Assembly: GCA_951812925.1 (NCBI GenBank)
Contig: OX638370.1
Coordinates: forward strand, 101,570,897-101,634,896
Length of the DNA: 64,000 nucleotides
Reading direction: 5' to 3'
Source: Calliopum simillimum
Taxonomy: Eukaryota; Arthropoda; Insecta; Diptera; Lauxaniidae
Numbering within the stretch: the first letter of the stretch is position 1; every line of letters starts with the position of its first letter. The notes under the pieces are model-generated. The model had not been told where the DNA came from. It did not search any database and saw only the letters and a program-made list of their open reading frames with translations. The translations under genes and the position numbers were made by a program. Shown one piece after another: positions 9,100 to 21,185 of the stretch.

Positions 9100-10350
9100 A
9101 TTTCTGAAGATCTGAAAAATGTTGCTAAGCCCGAAATATATTGATAAAATTGACAAATACTGTTGATAATCTTGAAAATGTTTCAGAAGTTGCTATAGGA
9201 GAAAAGTTAGAATAGAATTAATTAACGTTGTTTAAGTCAGAAAATGTTGAAAAATGTTGCTAAACCCGAAATATATTGATACAATTGACAAAACTGTTGA
9301 TAAACTTGAAAATGTTTCAGAAGTTGATGGATACAGCTAAAGTCAAAAAATTAGAAAGTCTAAAATGTTGATAAGGTTGAAAAATGTTGCGTAAGTCGAA
9401 AACTGTTCCTTAAGTTGGAAAATATTGAAAAATATATTTGACGCAGACATACTCATTCTTCAGTATAATATGAAAGATCCTCCTAAAGTCGGAAAACTAT
9501 AAAAGAATTGACTGAAATTTTTAAAGCCTAATAATGTTAATAAAGCTGAAGAAATGTTTCATAATTCGAAAAATGTTGCTAAGGCTGAAAAATATAAATA
9601 AAAGTGGCAAAACTGTTGATACTTAAGCATGAAAATGTTGCAAAAATTAAAAGATACTGCTAAAGCCGGAAAAATTAGAAAAGAATCGACTGATTTTGCG
9701 TGGGTCGAAAAATGTTGCAAACGCCGAAAAATATTGATAAAAGTGACAAAACGGTTGATAAACTTGAAAATGTTGCAAACGTTGAAAAGTTGAAAGTCAA
9801 AAAATGTTGATAAAGTTGAAAAATGTTGCTAAACCAGAAATATATTGATACAATTGACAAAACTATTGCAAAGTTGTAAGATACTGCTTATGTCGAAAAA
9901 TTAGAAAAGAATTGACTGAATTTGGTCAAGTCTAAAAATGTTGAAAAAACTGAAACAATGTTGCGTAAGTCCAATAATGTTGCTTAAGCCGAAAAATATT
10001 GATAAAAGTGACAAAATTGTTCTTATACTAGAAAATGTGGTATAAGTTGAAAGATATTGCTAAAGTCGAAAAAATCGAAGAGTACTGACTGAAGTTGTTA
10101 AGATCTAAAAGTGTTGATAAAGTTGAAAATGTAGCTAAGCCTGAAAAATATGGATTAAAGTGACAAAACTGTTGACAAACTTGAAAATGCTGCAAAAAAT
10201 GAAAGTTACTGCTGAAGTCGATAGATGAGAAAAGAATTGACTGAAGTTGTTAAAGTCTAAAAATGTTGATATACTTAGTTGAAAAATGTTGAATAAGTCG
10301 AAAAAATAGAGGAAGTCTAAGGCTGTTGCTTAGGTCGAAAAATGTTGAAA
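9100..10350. repeat. degenerate short-unit repeat field
   Basis: About 1.25 kb built from many diverged copies of an 18-20-bp unit like AATGTTGATAAAGTTGAAAA. Larger phrases recur (GAATTGACTGAA near 9495, 9905 and 10225). It looks like an old minisatellite. Related sequence occurs at 34836-35000 and 36430-36560. It has no gene. Confidence 0.75.
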
Positions 10351-11094
10351 AATTAGTATTACAAACGTACTCATTTCTCAGTGTAATACAATCATATATG
10401 ATAATTTGATACAATTTGACTCAACTACTATGAATAATTTTGTATCCGAGCCACATATGGCTACAATCCTCATATCTCATGTGAAGCAAGAGAATTAAAC
10501 AGCGGCGTTTAGCGTAGCAATGATTAAATCCTTGCTCTTATGTACAGACACAACCCACTTGACAACATAAGTACATAGGTACCCCGGCAAACTAATTCAC
10601 CTTTGGTTACAAATAAGTACCTACACCGTGAAAAGTAAAATAAGATTAAAGCCCACGTTGGGAGGTAGAAAGAAGGAAAAATAATAGAAAGAATATGGGG
10701 AGATTTTGAATTTCACTGAAATTATTTTTCCAGGTGTATTCCTTTGTTTAAATATTTCGCTTTTATTATTGTGACATATCTTTGCAATTTTACATTTGTC
10801 AGTGTCACATTTTAAGCCGTTATTATTTTCAATAACCGGATCCCTCCCTCGCCAAGGTTTTAAATGAACTCCACACATTGTAACTGGAATATGAATAATA
10901 AAGCACGCACGTAAGTATGTGCCAGTGTTGCAAATGTTTAATAAAATTTTTTAAGCTTCTTAGAATGATGCTTTAACGGCTTGTGATTGCTTTGTTAAAT
11001 TGAATTGTACGCATGTATGTACTCATATGTATTTGTACATATATGTACTTGAAGCAATATTTTTAAGCCATTTTTATGAAAAACGTCACTTGTA
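10351..11094. other. gene-free stretch
   Basis: Ordinary AT-rich sequence with no recognised feature. Confidence 0.5.
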
Positions 11095-12061
11095 CAGTAG
11101 ACCGATTCGATTTTGTATGAAGCGAAAAAAAATTATCCCGAAACCGACTCAAAAATTAGAAGGACTCTTAAAAACGATGTCTGACTTATTGTTTTATCAT
11201 TCCGAGAAAAATCAATGGAACACTTTTTATTCTACTGAAAGCCAATTTTGGCTAAAAAAACATGTTTTTTGGTCATAACTTCTTTTTCATTACAAAACGG
11301 ATGCCCGTGGGTGCTTTAGAAATAAAGCCTATGTATTTACAAAAATTTTGGCGCTTAAAAATTATAAATTTTTTTTGGGGGTCCAGATAATATTCGCGTC
11401 CCAAAATCGATTTTTTTACGTTTTTCAATTACGCGGTCGAAAAAACGATTTTTTACTCAAATGCAAGGCAAAAAATGCTAAGTTAATTGCTAAATGTTAA
11501 GTTTACGTTCGTCAGCAAAATGCTAGATTTACTCGAAACCTGGGCATCTACGAAAAAATTTCATAAGACGTAAAATGCTTACAATACTTAAAAATATTGA
11601 TGTGAGTTTTTGGATCTTTTTTTTTTGACCAAGTTTTGAAAAATTATAAAATATCTCAAAAAACTCTGAAAAAATTCAAACGTATTTTTTTGAACAATTC
11701 TAAGCATTTTTTGCCTTATACACTTTTTTAGTTAGATGCCTTGCTTTTGAGTAAAAAATCGTTTTTCCGGCCGCGTAAATGAAAAACGTTAAAAATTCGA
11801 TTTTGAGATGTGAATATTATCTGTAAAAACATAGTCTTTATTTCTAAAGCACTCTCGGGTATCCATTTTGAAACGAAAAAAAAAGTTGTGACCAAAAAAT
11901 ATGTTTTTTTTTTTTTGCCAAAATGGGCCTTCAATAGAATCAAAAGTTCTATATTGGTTTTTCTCGAAACGAAAACCAAATGATGCAGATATCGTTTATA
12001 TGAATACTTCTTACTTCTGAGTCGGTTTCCGGATGAATCTAAGTTTCGACTCTATCTATTG
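11095..12061. mobile_element. foldback (palindromic) DNA element
   Basis: The element is about 970 bp with a left arm (about 11095-11480) and a right arm (about 11690-12061) that are imperfect reverse complements. Matching blocks include the GACTCA/GAGTCGG region, CATGTTTTTTGGTCA and the GCATTTTTTGCC core. The termini CAGTAGA and TCTATTG are flanked by TA (11093-11094, 12062-12063). No open frame of interest. A Tc1/mariner-mobilised hairpin element is the likely nature (inference). Confidence 0.7.
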
Positions 12062-12063
12062 TA

Positions 12064-13028
12064 CAGGGTAATCCATCTTTTATGTCGGTATGTGAATATT
12101 GAATAACTTAAAAAAGCGATTTCCATACATGAGATACTTTTATTTAATTTGATCCTTTACAATTTATTTAAACTACTTTTTGGACATAAAACCAATCAAA
12201 TATCGGCATCTATTGGCCACGGCAAAAATCGACCTTTTTGTTACATTTTCCCATATCTTTTTCGAGCATCATGAGACCAAGACTGCTATGGCCTTGGTTT
12301 GCTCATCACTATAGAAACTGCATTGTCTGATTTGCAGTGTGGCATGCTTCACCATCTTGTTGAAACCAGTAACCATCCAGACTTTTTCATGCATTTTCAG
12401 GCAAACATAATGAGCCAACATCCACCGATATGTATAACCATCGACTGTTTCGCCTTCTCTCAAGAAAAATGGACCTATGATGGTTTTGGCGAAAACGCCT
12501 ACGTAAATAGTCAGTTTTTTGTCATACAAAGGTATTTTTTCTGTCTCGTGTGAATTCGCCGTCACCCAAATGTTGTGATTTTGCTTTTTAACGTCGCCAG
12601 AGAGTGTGAAATGTGCCTCGTCTTTCATCAAAATTTGCTTTCAAAAATCAAGTTCAGTGCCAATCACTCGAGCGACTGTTTAGCCGTTATTCAAGCGACG
12701 TGGCCAGTATTATTTGGGTCACTTGCTCTTTATACGGAAATAAGTGCAAATCATCTTTCAAAATAGGCCGCAAATTGAATGATATGCTACATTTGGTTTC
12801 TCGGCAACACTCTTTCTTACAGCTCTAACCAGTTCATTGCAATGTATTGGGTGTTGATCAACGGCATGTGGACGAACTCCCAGTGCCCCGTGCCTAACGA
12901 TGATATGCACATTGAGATAACACAACTGAATGACTATTTTCAATGTACAGAGAAAAAATTGTACTAAATCGGTTTAAAAATGTCAAACTTATTAAATGTT
13001 TAATACCGACATGAAAGATGGTCCATTA
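12064..13028 (-). mobile_element. decayed mariner-type transposon
   Basis: The terminal inverted repeats share CCATCTTTTATGTCGGTAT at the left and its near match at the right (reverse of ATACCGACATGAAAGATGG). TA flanks both ends. The left end directly abuts the preceding foldback element and apparently shares its TA. The transposase inside is broken. Confidence 0.75.
12269..12631 (-). pseudogene. mariner transposase remnant
   Basis: The minus strand keeps about 120 codons of the catalytic domain. DEAHF (first catalytic Asp), a degenerate DVKKQNHNIW segment and IIGPFFLREGETVDGYTYRW are recognisable. The second catalytic region has decayed (FNKM where QQD is expected) and the third is missing or out of frame. 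It resembles the DD41D protein at 1435-2520 more than the DD37D one, but its terminal repeats differ from both. It is clearly non-functional. Confidence 0.8.
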
Positions 13029-13137
13029 TATGAAAGAAATTGAAAAATAAAAAACACCCATTATGAATGCAAATAAAGTAAGTAGCATTTATTTAATTAA
13101 AAAACAAGTAAAAATTGATACTAAAAGTAGAAAAGTA

Positions 13138-14513
13138 TAAGGGAGGGGGGGCTAGTGTGGACTGGGGGCTAGTGTGGACAAATTCAAATTCTCGCCCCGC
13201 TTTGAATTTTTTTGTTTCTGTTTAATTTTTTTCAAATTGGTATTTGCACTCTGCATCACCAAAAAAAAATTCATTTGTTGACAGTTCAGCTTTCCATGAT
13301 AACATGACCGAACGTGTTTTACGGAGCAAAAAGTAATTTTTTTGTTTTTTCGTAATTTTAGTGATACTTTGAAACTAAGTATTCTTCCGCTGTAGTGTTA
13401 ATGGATAATACAACTTAAACTAGTGTTTATTTAAATCATTGAAATTATTTTTGAAGAACTTTACCGTAAGATAAAAAAAAAATATTTTTGTTTAAAAAAA
13501 CATGAAGGGGCTAGTGTGGACAACTAAAATGGGGCTAGTGTGGACATGTCTGCAGCAGCTGAAAAGACTCCAGAAATCGTCAGACCATTTCTAAAAGCCG
13601 CTCCAAGAAAGAATCAAAATCGACAAAACCATGGAAAGTCATCAATTCTTACCGAAGCAACTGACAAGACAAATGAAGAAACGAATAAAAGATGCACCTC
13701 AAAAAAAAAAAAAAAAAAACCTTAAGAAACAAATTAAAAAAAAAAAATACTAAATTCATCGTCGGATTCGGATAGCGATGTTATCAATGATAATATAATG
13801 GAATAAGAGAAAGAGCCTGGACTTGACGAAATCGATGACGACAGAAACCACTTCTTTTAATTGACCAAGATGTTTTGAAAGAGAACGATATGGTTTTGGT
13901 TCAACTTAAACTGAAGAAACAAAAAGTATTTTATATTGGCCAAATTGTCACGATCCACGGTTCTCAAGATTTCGACATTACGTTTCTAAAAAGAAAGAAC
14001 GATAGATTCACGTATCCCGATATACCGGATACCAGCCAAATTCACCGAAATGAAATAGTGGCAAAGCTGCCACAAGCACAACAACAGCCGGGAACATCTC
14101 GATCAGCAAGTTATATGAAGTTTGATATAAATTTCTCCAAATACAACATGGGATAGAAGTTAACTTTTTATTTGTATTACATCATTATTTTCTTGAATCA
14201 ACATGTATCTGAACTCTTTCTTAACGTTTTTGTATGAATTATCAACTTTCTTATGGTGTCCACATTAGCCCCCAGTTAAATCAATGGTTGTTCACACTAG
14301 CCCCGTATAAGGGGCTAGTGTGGACAAATGTAAGCTCTTTATAAAATAATTTAATAAAGCATTTATGAAAATAAAAAATCATTACTATTCATGCAATTAT
14401 GAAGGCAAGAGGTATAAGTAATCGCTAAAAATTACTTTATGACAAAAATTATATATTTACATATATAATTTTGTAATTATATAAAAATTGTCCACACTAG
14501 CCCCCCTCCCCTG
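13138..14513 (+). mobile_element. pogo-like element with G-rich ends and repeated GGGGCTAGTGTGGACA motifs
   Basis: The ends are inverted G-rich repeats (AGGGAGGGGGGGCTAGTGTG at the left, its close complement at the right) next to TA. The motif GGGGCTAGTGTGGAC is repeated inside: near 13147 and 13165, again near 13507 and 13531, and in both orientations near 14254-14326 and at the right end. Such iterons are plausible transposase-binding sites (inference). Only the C-terminal part of a transposase remains, so this is a deletion derivative of about 1.38 kb. Confidence 0.75.
13540..14156 (+). pseudogene. C-terminal remnant of a pogo/jerky-type transposase
   Basis: Two open pieces are visible. 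The first (13540-13725) contains PEIVRPFLKAAPRKNQNR and HGKSSILTEATDK, which resembles the tail of pogo/Tigger/jerky transposases after the catalytic domain. It runs into a lysine tract encoded by an A-run. The second (13875-14156) continues with DMVLVQLKLKKQKVFYIGQI and ends at a stop. They are separated by stops around 13725-13860. The catalytic DDE domain and the CENP-B-type DNA-binding domain are absent. The family assignment rests on a short motif. Confidence 0.6.
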
Positions 14514-14782
14514 TATTTTTTTTCGCCGAATACAGAAGGTATGTTTATTTTTTCTCTATGGATAGTTCTAGGAAAATATTCGAGTGAAATGAAACATTTT
14601 TCTGGATTGGACAATGCCTTAATCGCTATCCATCAATATTTTACCTTTTTTTGAAAAACATTCACAAGAATTTGGGAAATCATACATACATTTATGTATT
14701 TCAATGGTTTTCTATCTACGAAACTTTACAAATGTAAAATACTTGAAAATTACACACCATTTACATACATCAAAGTACTTAC

Positions 14783-15073
14783 CAATAATGCCACATATCC
14801 ATGCACATTCTTGTAGGCAGCCAGAAATTCACTTACGTCACCCCTGCAGTAGTCATGGCATTCATCCACCATACCCATTTCGTTGCTATGATTTTTTTTA
14901 TTGTTAAATTTACGCAATAATACCAAAAATTCATCTACGGCATCGTTGGTTATGTTGAATTTTTCAAAGTAGCTCGTGTCGTTCAAGTTGTAAGGTGAAT
15001 CCGTGAGACTTGAAGCTGTAGCAGCAGCAGCAGCAGCTGCTGTTACTGACAAATCAATTAAACTCGTCGTCAT
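14783..15073 (-). CDS. neuropeptide GPCR (myosuppressin-receptor-like), exon 1, N-terminus
   Basis: The first coding exon has 97 codons, starting at the ATG at 15071-15073; the frame upstream stays open but has no earlier ATG. It ends in phase 0 at the donor GTAAGT (14777-14782). It encodes the extracellular N-terminus: an alanine run from a GCAGCAGCAGC tract (residues about 11-18), three N-glycosylation sequons (NDTS, NITN, NHSN), two cysteines (DECHDYC), then EFLAAYKNVHGYVALL leading into TM1, completed by exon 2. The Tyr-Cys...HGY layout just before TM1 fits myosuppressin-type receptors, which signal through G proteins at the cell surface. There is no cleavable signal peptide, as is common in this class. 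Spliced, the three exons give 196 residues. The assignment to the same gene rests on phase match and TM1 continuity. Confidence 0.8.
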
Positions 15074-17211
15074 ATTTGTGGGTAAAAAATTTTGTGCGTT
15101 TTTCTGGGTAAAATTTTTTATTTTGAGATAAAAACTGTTGTTGTTTTTACGTAATTTCAAAGTTTGCAAATTGCAGCTTCTGCGTAACGTTGATTAAAAT
15201 TTTGAAAGAAATGCTTGAAAGAAAGGTAGAGTGGTAGAATCTGCAATGAGAAAGTAGAAAAAATCGGTTATTTAAAATTTAAAAATTATACTTATCTTAT
15301 GGAATACTACAATGTTTAAGAAGTCTCTGCAACTAAGAGCACATGTAAGAAGTGAAACATTTGTTTGAAAAGTGGGTGTGGCACTAATTCTATTACGCCC
15401 AATTTTCAAACAGTGTATGCTATACACTTTATAGTGTTCATTTTCGGCACCTAACTATTAAATTTTATCAAAATACGTCACTTGTATGGCTTGCGGAATA
15501 ATATCAGATTTAACAAAAGCGTCAAAAAAAGTGTCTTTATCCACCTTGAAATTTTACTTATGAAAAACTCCAATAATTTGTGGTTAAAATCCGACCACAA
15601 ATAAATTAAATAATTTTGGTACTTTTTAGATTTTAGCACTTTTTTGTTATTTGATATAAAATAGAAAAACTAATTTATCATCCCTGGCACGATGTGAGGC
15701 GAAACGTAAACAAAATAAAAAACATGAAGTCACTGTTTTGCTTTTTGTCTTTCTCTTTGTGCTTCATCCTATGCATATTCAGCTCAGTGTGACCGCGTAT
15801 TTTGTTGTTAATATTGAAAAATTTGTATTCAATGTCACCTGGCTTAATTTTTTTCTTTGTACAAATCTACTAAGAAATAGCTTCATAATGATATGTAGCT
15901 CAAAGTCGTACTCCATTGTTAACATAATAAAAAAAGGGTGACAAACTTTTGTTCCACGTATTAATTTACACACATATTTATACACACTATACACTATGTA
16001 TACACACATTTGAGTTTAATTTTAAAACCAAAAAGTATTTATATATATAGAACAATGTCAAAAAAAGTATTAATTTTAAACTATTTTGGAATAAATTTTA
16101 TACTTTTTTGGAATAAATTTCAAACTTTTTTGGAAAAAAATCGGAATTTAGTACCAAAAAAGTTTAAATCAAGGGAATCAACAGTAAGAAAAGTAAATTA
16201 TAATTTTTAGTGCGTATGTAGATTTTTGAAGGGAATGATGATTAAAACTTTGTAGTATTTATAAGTGTGGGAAAAGGTTTGGAAAATTTGATTTTTACAC
16301 TAATTACCAAGCATTTAAATACAACAAAAAACATCATATTTTGAACCTAGAAAGTATTTTGACATATCTTAAATAATTTACTCAAGTAACTTAATGTCCC
16401 TTCTCCCTTATTATTCATACATAGGGTAGCCATATCTTATAGTGGAATTAAGCCTTTACGTCGAAAGTCCTCAAGAACAGTTCCAATTTTGATGATTTTT
16501 TTTTAAATTTTCTTTTTATTTTTTTATTTAAATCGGAAAGCTTGTGGTGTTGGGTCGGAATTATTAAATTGTTTAAACAATATTTAAGAAACTTATGAGA
16601 AGATAAAAAAAAGTACAGGAAACAAAAATAACTATAGTTATTTCCAATTTTGTGAGGCTTAATTTAAATATGGCATCTGAATCGCTGTATCTCGTATGGT
16701 TTCTGAGATAACTTCTCTTCTTATACGATTAAAAATTGTGTATACAAAAACTGTTGCCATGTTTTTTCTCTAGAACATCTCCAGCGGTTATAACAAAACT
16801 TTGAAAAATGATACACATTAGCATAGAATAAAGAATGAAAAAAACTTTTCCTTTGTAGATACTCATGAAGAGGCGTGGCACCAGCCTAAGTTAGAATTTA
16901 ATTTGGTCATATCTCATGAACCATATAAGATATTTCGATGAAATGACTGTCGAAATTGAGTTATTGCCATGCTCACTTTCTAACTATTGACAATTTTGAT
17001 TCAATAATTCTTGAAACGTGTTTTGATGAAAATTTGGGAGACGTTAAAAAAAAAAAACGAAATGGCATTTAAAAAAAGCATTAGTTTTTTTCTTTAAAAT
17101 CTTATTTAAATGATTTGGATATCTGATTTTTTCTCAGTAATATCCTAACCTAAAAGTTTTCGTTTAATATTGAACCAAAATTTTCGACGATTAAAAAGTG
17201 AGCAAGTGTAA
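15074..17211. other. region upstream of the GPCR start; no gene seen
   Basis: AT-rich; it probably includes the receptor's 5' UTR or upstream intron and promoter, which I cannot locate. A diverged core-repeat segment occurs near 16660-16710 (TCGTATGGTTTCTGAGATAAC). Confidence 0.4.
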
Positions 17212-17380
17212 AGGACATAGTCTGCGGAAATTGCCTAACAAATTTTGTGGACATGCACTTAAGTGGAATTTGCAAGGCAGTAGAGATTATAGTAGACCAA
17301 AAGGCATCTGGAAAAAGTAGTTGGAGAAGCAAATCAAAGTCTTGGAGGAAAATGAAAGTGATCGCAAAGGAACACATTTT
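17212..17380 (+). pseudogene. 3'-terminal LINE reverse transcriptase fragment
   Basis: The plus strand reads GHSLRKLPNKFCGHALKW then NLQGSRDYSRPKGIWKK, a stop, and LEKQIKVLEENESDRKG. This corresponds to the C-terminal region also seen at 30.8 kb (GHTLRKRHSEVCHQALEW, NPQGSRGRGRPQ). It is a short dead copy. Confidence 0.75.
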
Positions 17381-18733
17381 ATAGAAACGATACGTTTTGG
17401 CCCTATGTGCTCCCGCTAAGAGTTACAAGAAAAGAACCTAAGGATTTATAGCTTTTGTAGAGTAGTATACTCGTCCAAAAGTTCGTAGCTACCGTTCTAT
17501 TTAAGAAATTACGACTTAATATGTTATTAAAAGTAGGTATTTTTGTCAGTTTGATAAAGTTTTGTGAAAAGTTTTCCATTCATTCAGGATAGATATTTTA
17601 TTTTTAACATAAATAATATCATTTTTTCAGAAAAAAGAGCTTAATGAAATTAAGGTACATTTTTTTTTTATTTGGGTGAAGCATTTTTTGTGTTTTTGTA
17701 AAAGGTTTAAGCATTTACCTTAGCCTTGATATTATTCCAAAATGGAGTGTAAAAATCATCAAGAATTAACTTCAGTTTTCTTTTCGAAAAATTTTACTAC
17801 CGATTCAGGGCCATTTTTCATTCGTGAGAATGAAACTCAAATCGGTGTCAGCTACGAGCAGCTATTAATTTAAAAGTTTATATGGTTGCAGCTGTTTTTC
17901 GCACAGGTGTTAGCTCGGAATTTTTTTTGGTAAAATCAATAGTCATTGTATTTTTTTTTTGAATTCATTTGAATAGCATATTGGTTCCCACTTTGTAATG
18001 ATTACAAATACAAATCATTTTTCAAGATTAACGATAACATGCTGCAATAAAGCACTCTCTACAGATATGAGTGCTGTCATTATGCACCAGCCAATTAAGG
18101 CATAACATACGACAACATTCACCATATGCTGGGGACTTAAGTAAGCAGTTTAGTGTTCAATACAAGACTCGAATATCAAAAATTTACGAATTTGCATAGA
18201 ACTCAAAATAACAACAGCAAACGTGTCATATGTCATATCAATGTATAACAAGTCAATAACAGCAACAACAATAATGTTGACTTTATAAATACATATCTAC
18301 ACATTCACAGAACCTTTCACTAGCCTAAAAAGCTATGACAGTGGCTAACAAATGCTTACATATTTAGATGTATCGTTCCTAGCTGACTACATGAAAATAC
18401 GAATTCTTCTATTTATGTATCCGGAATAACAAGCGAGAACATATCTGTGGACTTTTGATAAAACAACCTTAGTCAAGATAAGGCAATTCTCCAGGATTTA
18501 AGTCCTAAATATAAAATTTAAATACGCTTCTATTGGTATAATCGCCATGTCTCTATGATTTATTGTTCCAGAGATATAAGGGTGTCCCATAGTTCACGCA
18601 AGATTTGAACTTAGCGCCATTCGTGCGGTGAAGTGTTATGAGCCAAAAGAAAAAAACAATTTGACAGCAAACACTTTAAGATTAGTAAAAGTGTATGGAA
18701 AGCGGAAATTGAACGCTGACTGCACCAACAAAA
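17381..18733. other. gene-free stretch
   Basis: AT-rich sequence without a recognised feature. Confidence 0.5.
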
Positions 18734-19085
18734 TTTTTTTTTTTTTTTTTTTTAATACTTCATTTATTTATTGAATCTTCTCTTCTTAGGAGACTAACAA
18801 TAAGTTTAAAAATCTTAATCTTAAATAACATTATTATACATTATTATGTCTAATATATAATTTCATATTAAATGTGTCTCCAGAGTCTCCTATGAGTTCA
18901 GAAAGCATACAAATTTGCGCCAGTAGTTCCGGCTGCATAAGTAGCAGGAACAACCACAAGATAGAGAGTATGCGCCAGTGGCTGCATATACCAGTTTCAA
19001 GTCCCACCGAAGAGAATGCGCCAGTTACCGGCTGCATAGAAAGAGTGTGCGCCAGATACCGGCTGCATATACAATTTTAGAACCC
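18734..19085 (-). mobile_element. 3' end of a retroposed element with poly(A) tail
   Basis: On the minus strand the segment ends with AATAAATAAATG followed about 10 bp later by an A-run of about 19, the signature of a poly(A)-tailed retrocopy. Upstream it holds four copies of a CTGGCGCA...TGCAGCCGG-type unit spaced about 40-70 bp. No coding part remains, so the parent family is unknown. Confidence 0.5.
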
Positions 19086-20430
19086 AGCCACCTTAACGTG
19101 ACTCATTGCTAACAATATTTATAGCAGGGCGATCCTTTCTTTTTAGTCTGGAGAAATTTTCTAAATTCCTTCAACTCCGTGCCAATGGATTAGGATGATA
19201 CATCAATCTTTCAGCATAATTTTGCTTGTATTTGTGGATTTCGTCTTTAACAAAATTGAGCCACATTATTGAAAGTTTTCCCGGATTTTTGCATTTCGAA
19301 ATTTCAATTTTTTTATCACGTAAGTAGTACTTTAGCCGCCCACGTTGCCAAGTTGGAAAAATGGCTCCTTAAATCAGCACATATCTCGCCAACGGTTACT
19401 TTAAAAGAAGAATATTGTGGGACAAAATTGTAGCTAATAAAATTTCCCATAGATATGGCCCACGATTTGTTTTCGTACGACTTAAAACTAAGCAGATATA
19501 CTAATTCACAATGTGGCAAAACTAATCAATTGTACATACCGCTTATGAGTGCTCATAGTGATGTCTTGAGCTTTAAATTGCGATAACTCATGAACGGAGA
19601 GTCTCAGCTGAAAAGTAAAAAAAATTATTCATAGGGAATTGATTGTTCTATAAACAATATGCTCGCTTTTTTTTGTACAACTTATGTTTTGGTAGATATT
19701 TCTTGAAAATCCTAAAATTTAGAAAAAAACAGTTTTTGCAAAATATCTCCGAAACTACAATACTTCCACTAGAAATTATGTGATTCCTTATGAAGGTCCC
19801 TACGCACATTTTTATCGTCTGACCATGAACGAAAATTTACCTTGTACTCATAGCCTGATTGCGTACCTTTCAAAAAATGCTCTGGACATGACCATCGGTT
19901 CAGAAATGTCAAAGTTATGGACAATTCTGTAAAGGAGTGTTTGGCACAATTTATTCCACTTTTTGCATCCGTCCAAAATCTACAAAAAAAGTTCAAATTT
20001 TGCTATCGTTTTCATAGGATTTTGGCAAGAAACGAAACCATGTACCAAACTACAGCGAAATCGGATGTGGTAAGGTCATGGAATACATGACTTAACGTTC
20101 TATTAACAATAATTTTGTTGCTTTATACCTTATATCTTCTCTTTAATGTTGCTTGTCTTACAAAAAAATTTTCTTGGGTCACAATAACGTTGTAGAGAAA
20201 TCTCTTTTAAAAGAAACTTTTAGCTAATTGTATGAGCTATTTTAGAGTGTATTTGCTTTATAGGGTTTAAAAGGATTTCCCAAAGCTCTGGACTTTAAAA
20301 ATTGATATTTCTGAAGTTTTTTTCAATTTTTCGACTTTGGCGGCCATTTTAGTATGAAAAAAAAAAATGGTTTAGGCCTTTTATATCACCTCCCAGAAGC
20401 TTCGTAACCTTATTGATTACACCGTATATA
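19086..20430. other. gene-free stretch
   Basis: AT-rich; no feature I can support. Confidence 0.5.
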
Positions 20431-21183
20431 CAGAGTGATTGGGATTCGGTAGAACACCGGAAATTGTAAGTTTCCTGGGACTATTTTAAACAACTTTTCT
20501 TAGTAGCATTTTTTGAAATTCACAAAACTGTCCGAGATATAGCCATCGGAAGATCGGGATATAGCTTTATGAAAACCGAAATATGTTCAGGACCCCTTGA
20601 TGGATTTTAATAATATTGATGTCATATGAAATGTACTTTAATTGGCTACAAAATTGGAGTACAAAAGTTTAAAATCCGAGTAATAATTTTCCAGGTATGG
20701 CAAATTTTTGGTTCTATTGTAATATTTTGGTAAATTCCATAAAAATTTCGTTGGCTTACTTTTTTGTTTTCCTATAAAAAACATACGCTAATGAAAGAAA
20801 TCAGATACAAATTAAATATCAAATGAAAGGAAATAAATTGAGCTTTTATAATTTGTTAGTAAAACTATAAACTAATAATACAGTTTTTGGAAAAACTGGT
20901 CAAAATTTTTGAAAATTTGCCATATATTGAAAACCACTAATCGGATTTAAATGTTGAATGCATTAATTTTGTAGCCAATTAAAATACCTTTCATATGACA
21001 CCAATATTATTAAAATCCATCAAGGAATTCCGATTTTCTAGTTCGGTTTTCATATAGCTATATACCGATGGGCACATCTCCGTCAGTTTTGCGAATTTCG
21101 AAAAACAGAGCTAAGAAAAGTTGCTCAGAATAGTCCCAGAAATCTTACATTTTCCGGTGTTCTACCGATTACCAAACACCCTG
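20431..21183. mobile_element. foldback DNA element with TA target duplication
   Basis: The element is 753 bp. The left end (CAGAGTGATTGGGATTCGG then TAGAACACCGG) and the right end are inverted, and arms of about 300 bp correspond to each other (the TTAATAATATTGATGTCATA region against its inverse). TA flanks it at 20429-20430 and 21184-21185. A single right-arm copy lies at about 40340-40442. No gene. Confidence 0.8.
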
Positions 21184-21185
21184 TA

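Larger units (their letters stand above)
3628..14782 (-). other. about 11-kb first intron of the GPCR gene, filled with repeats
   Basis: It runs from the donor GTAAGT at 14777-14782 to the acceptor at 3628-3630. It contains a probable solo LTR, a LINE fragment, a degenerate repeat field, a foldback element, a decayed mariner and a pogo-like element, all listed separately. In 3628-4830 I see no clear gene. A 59-codon ATG frame at 4411-4590 (plus), open back to about 4379, reads like protein (for example KYSALEKELNTNRYLTITI), but I do not recognise it. Confidence 0.7.
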
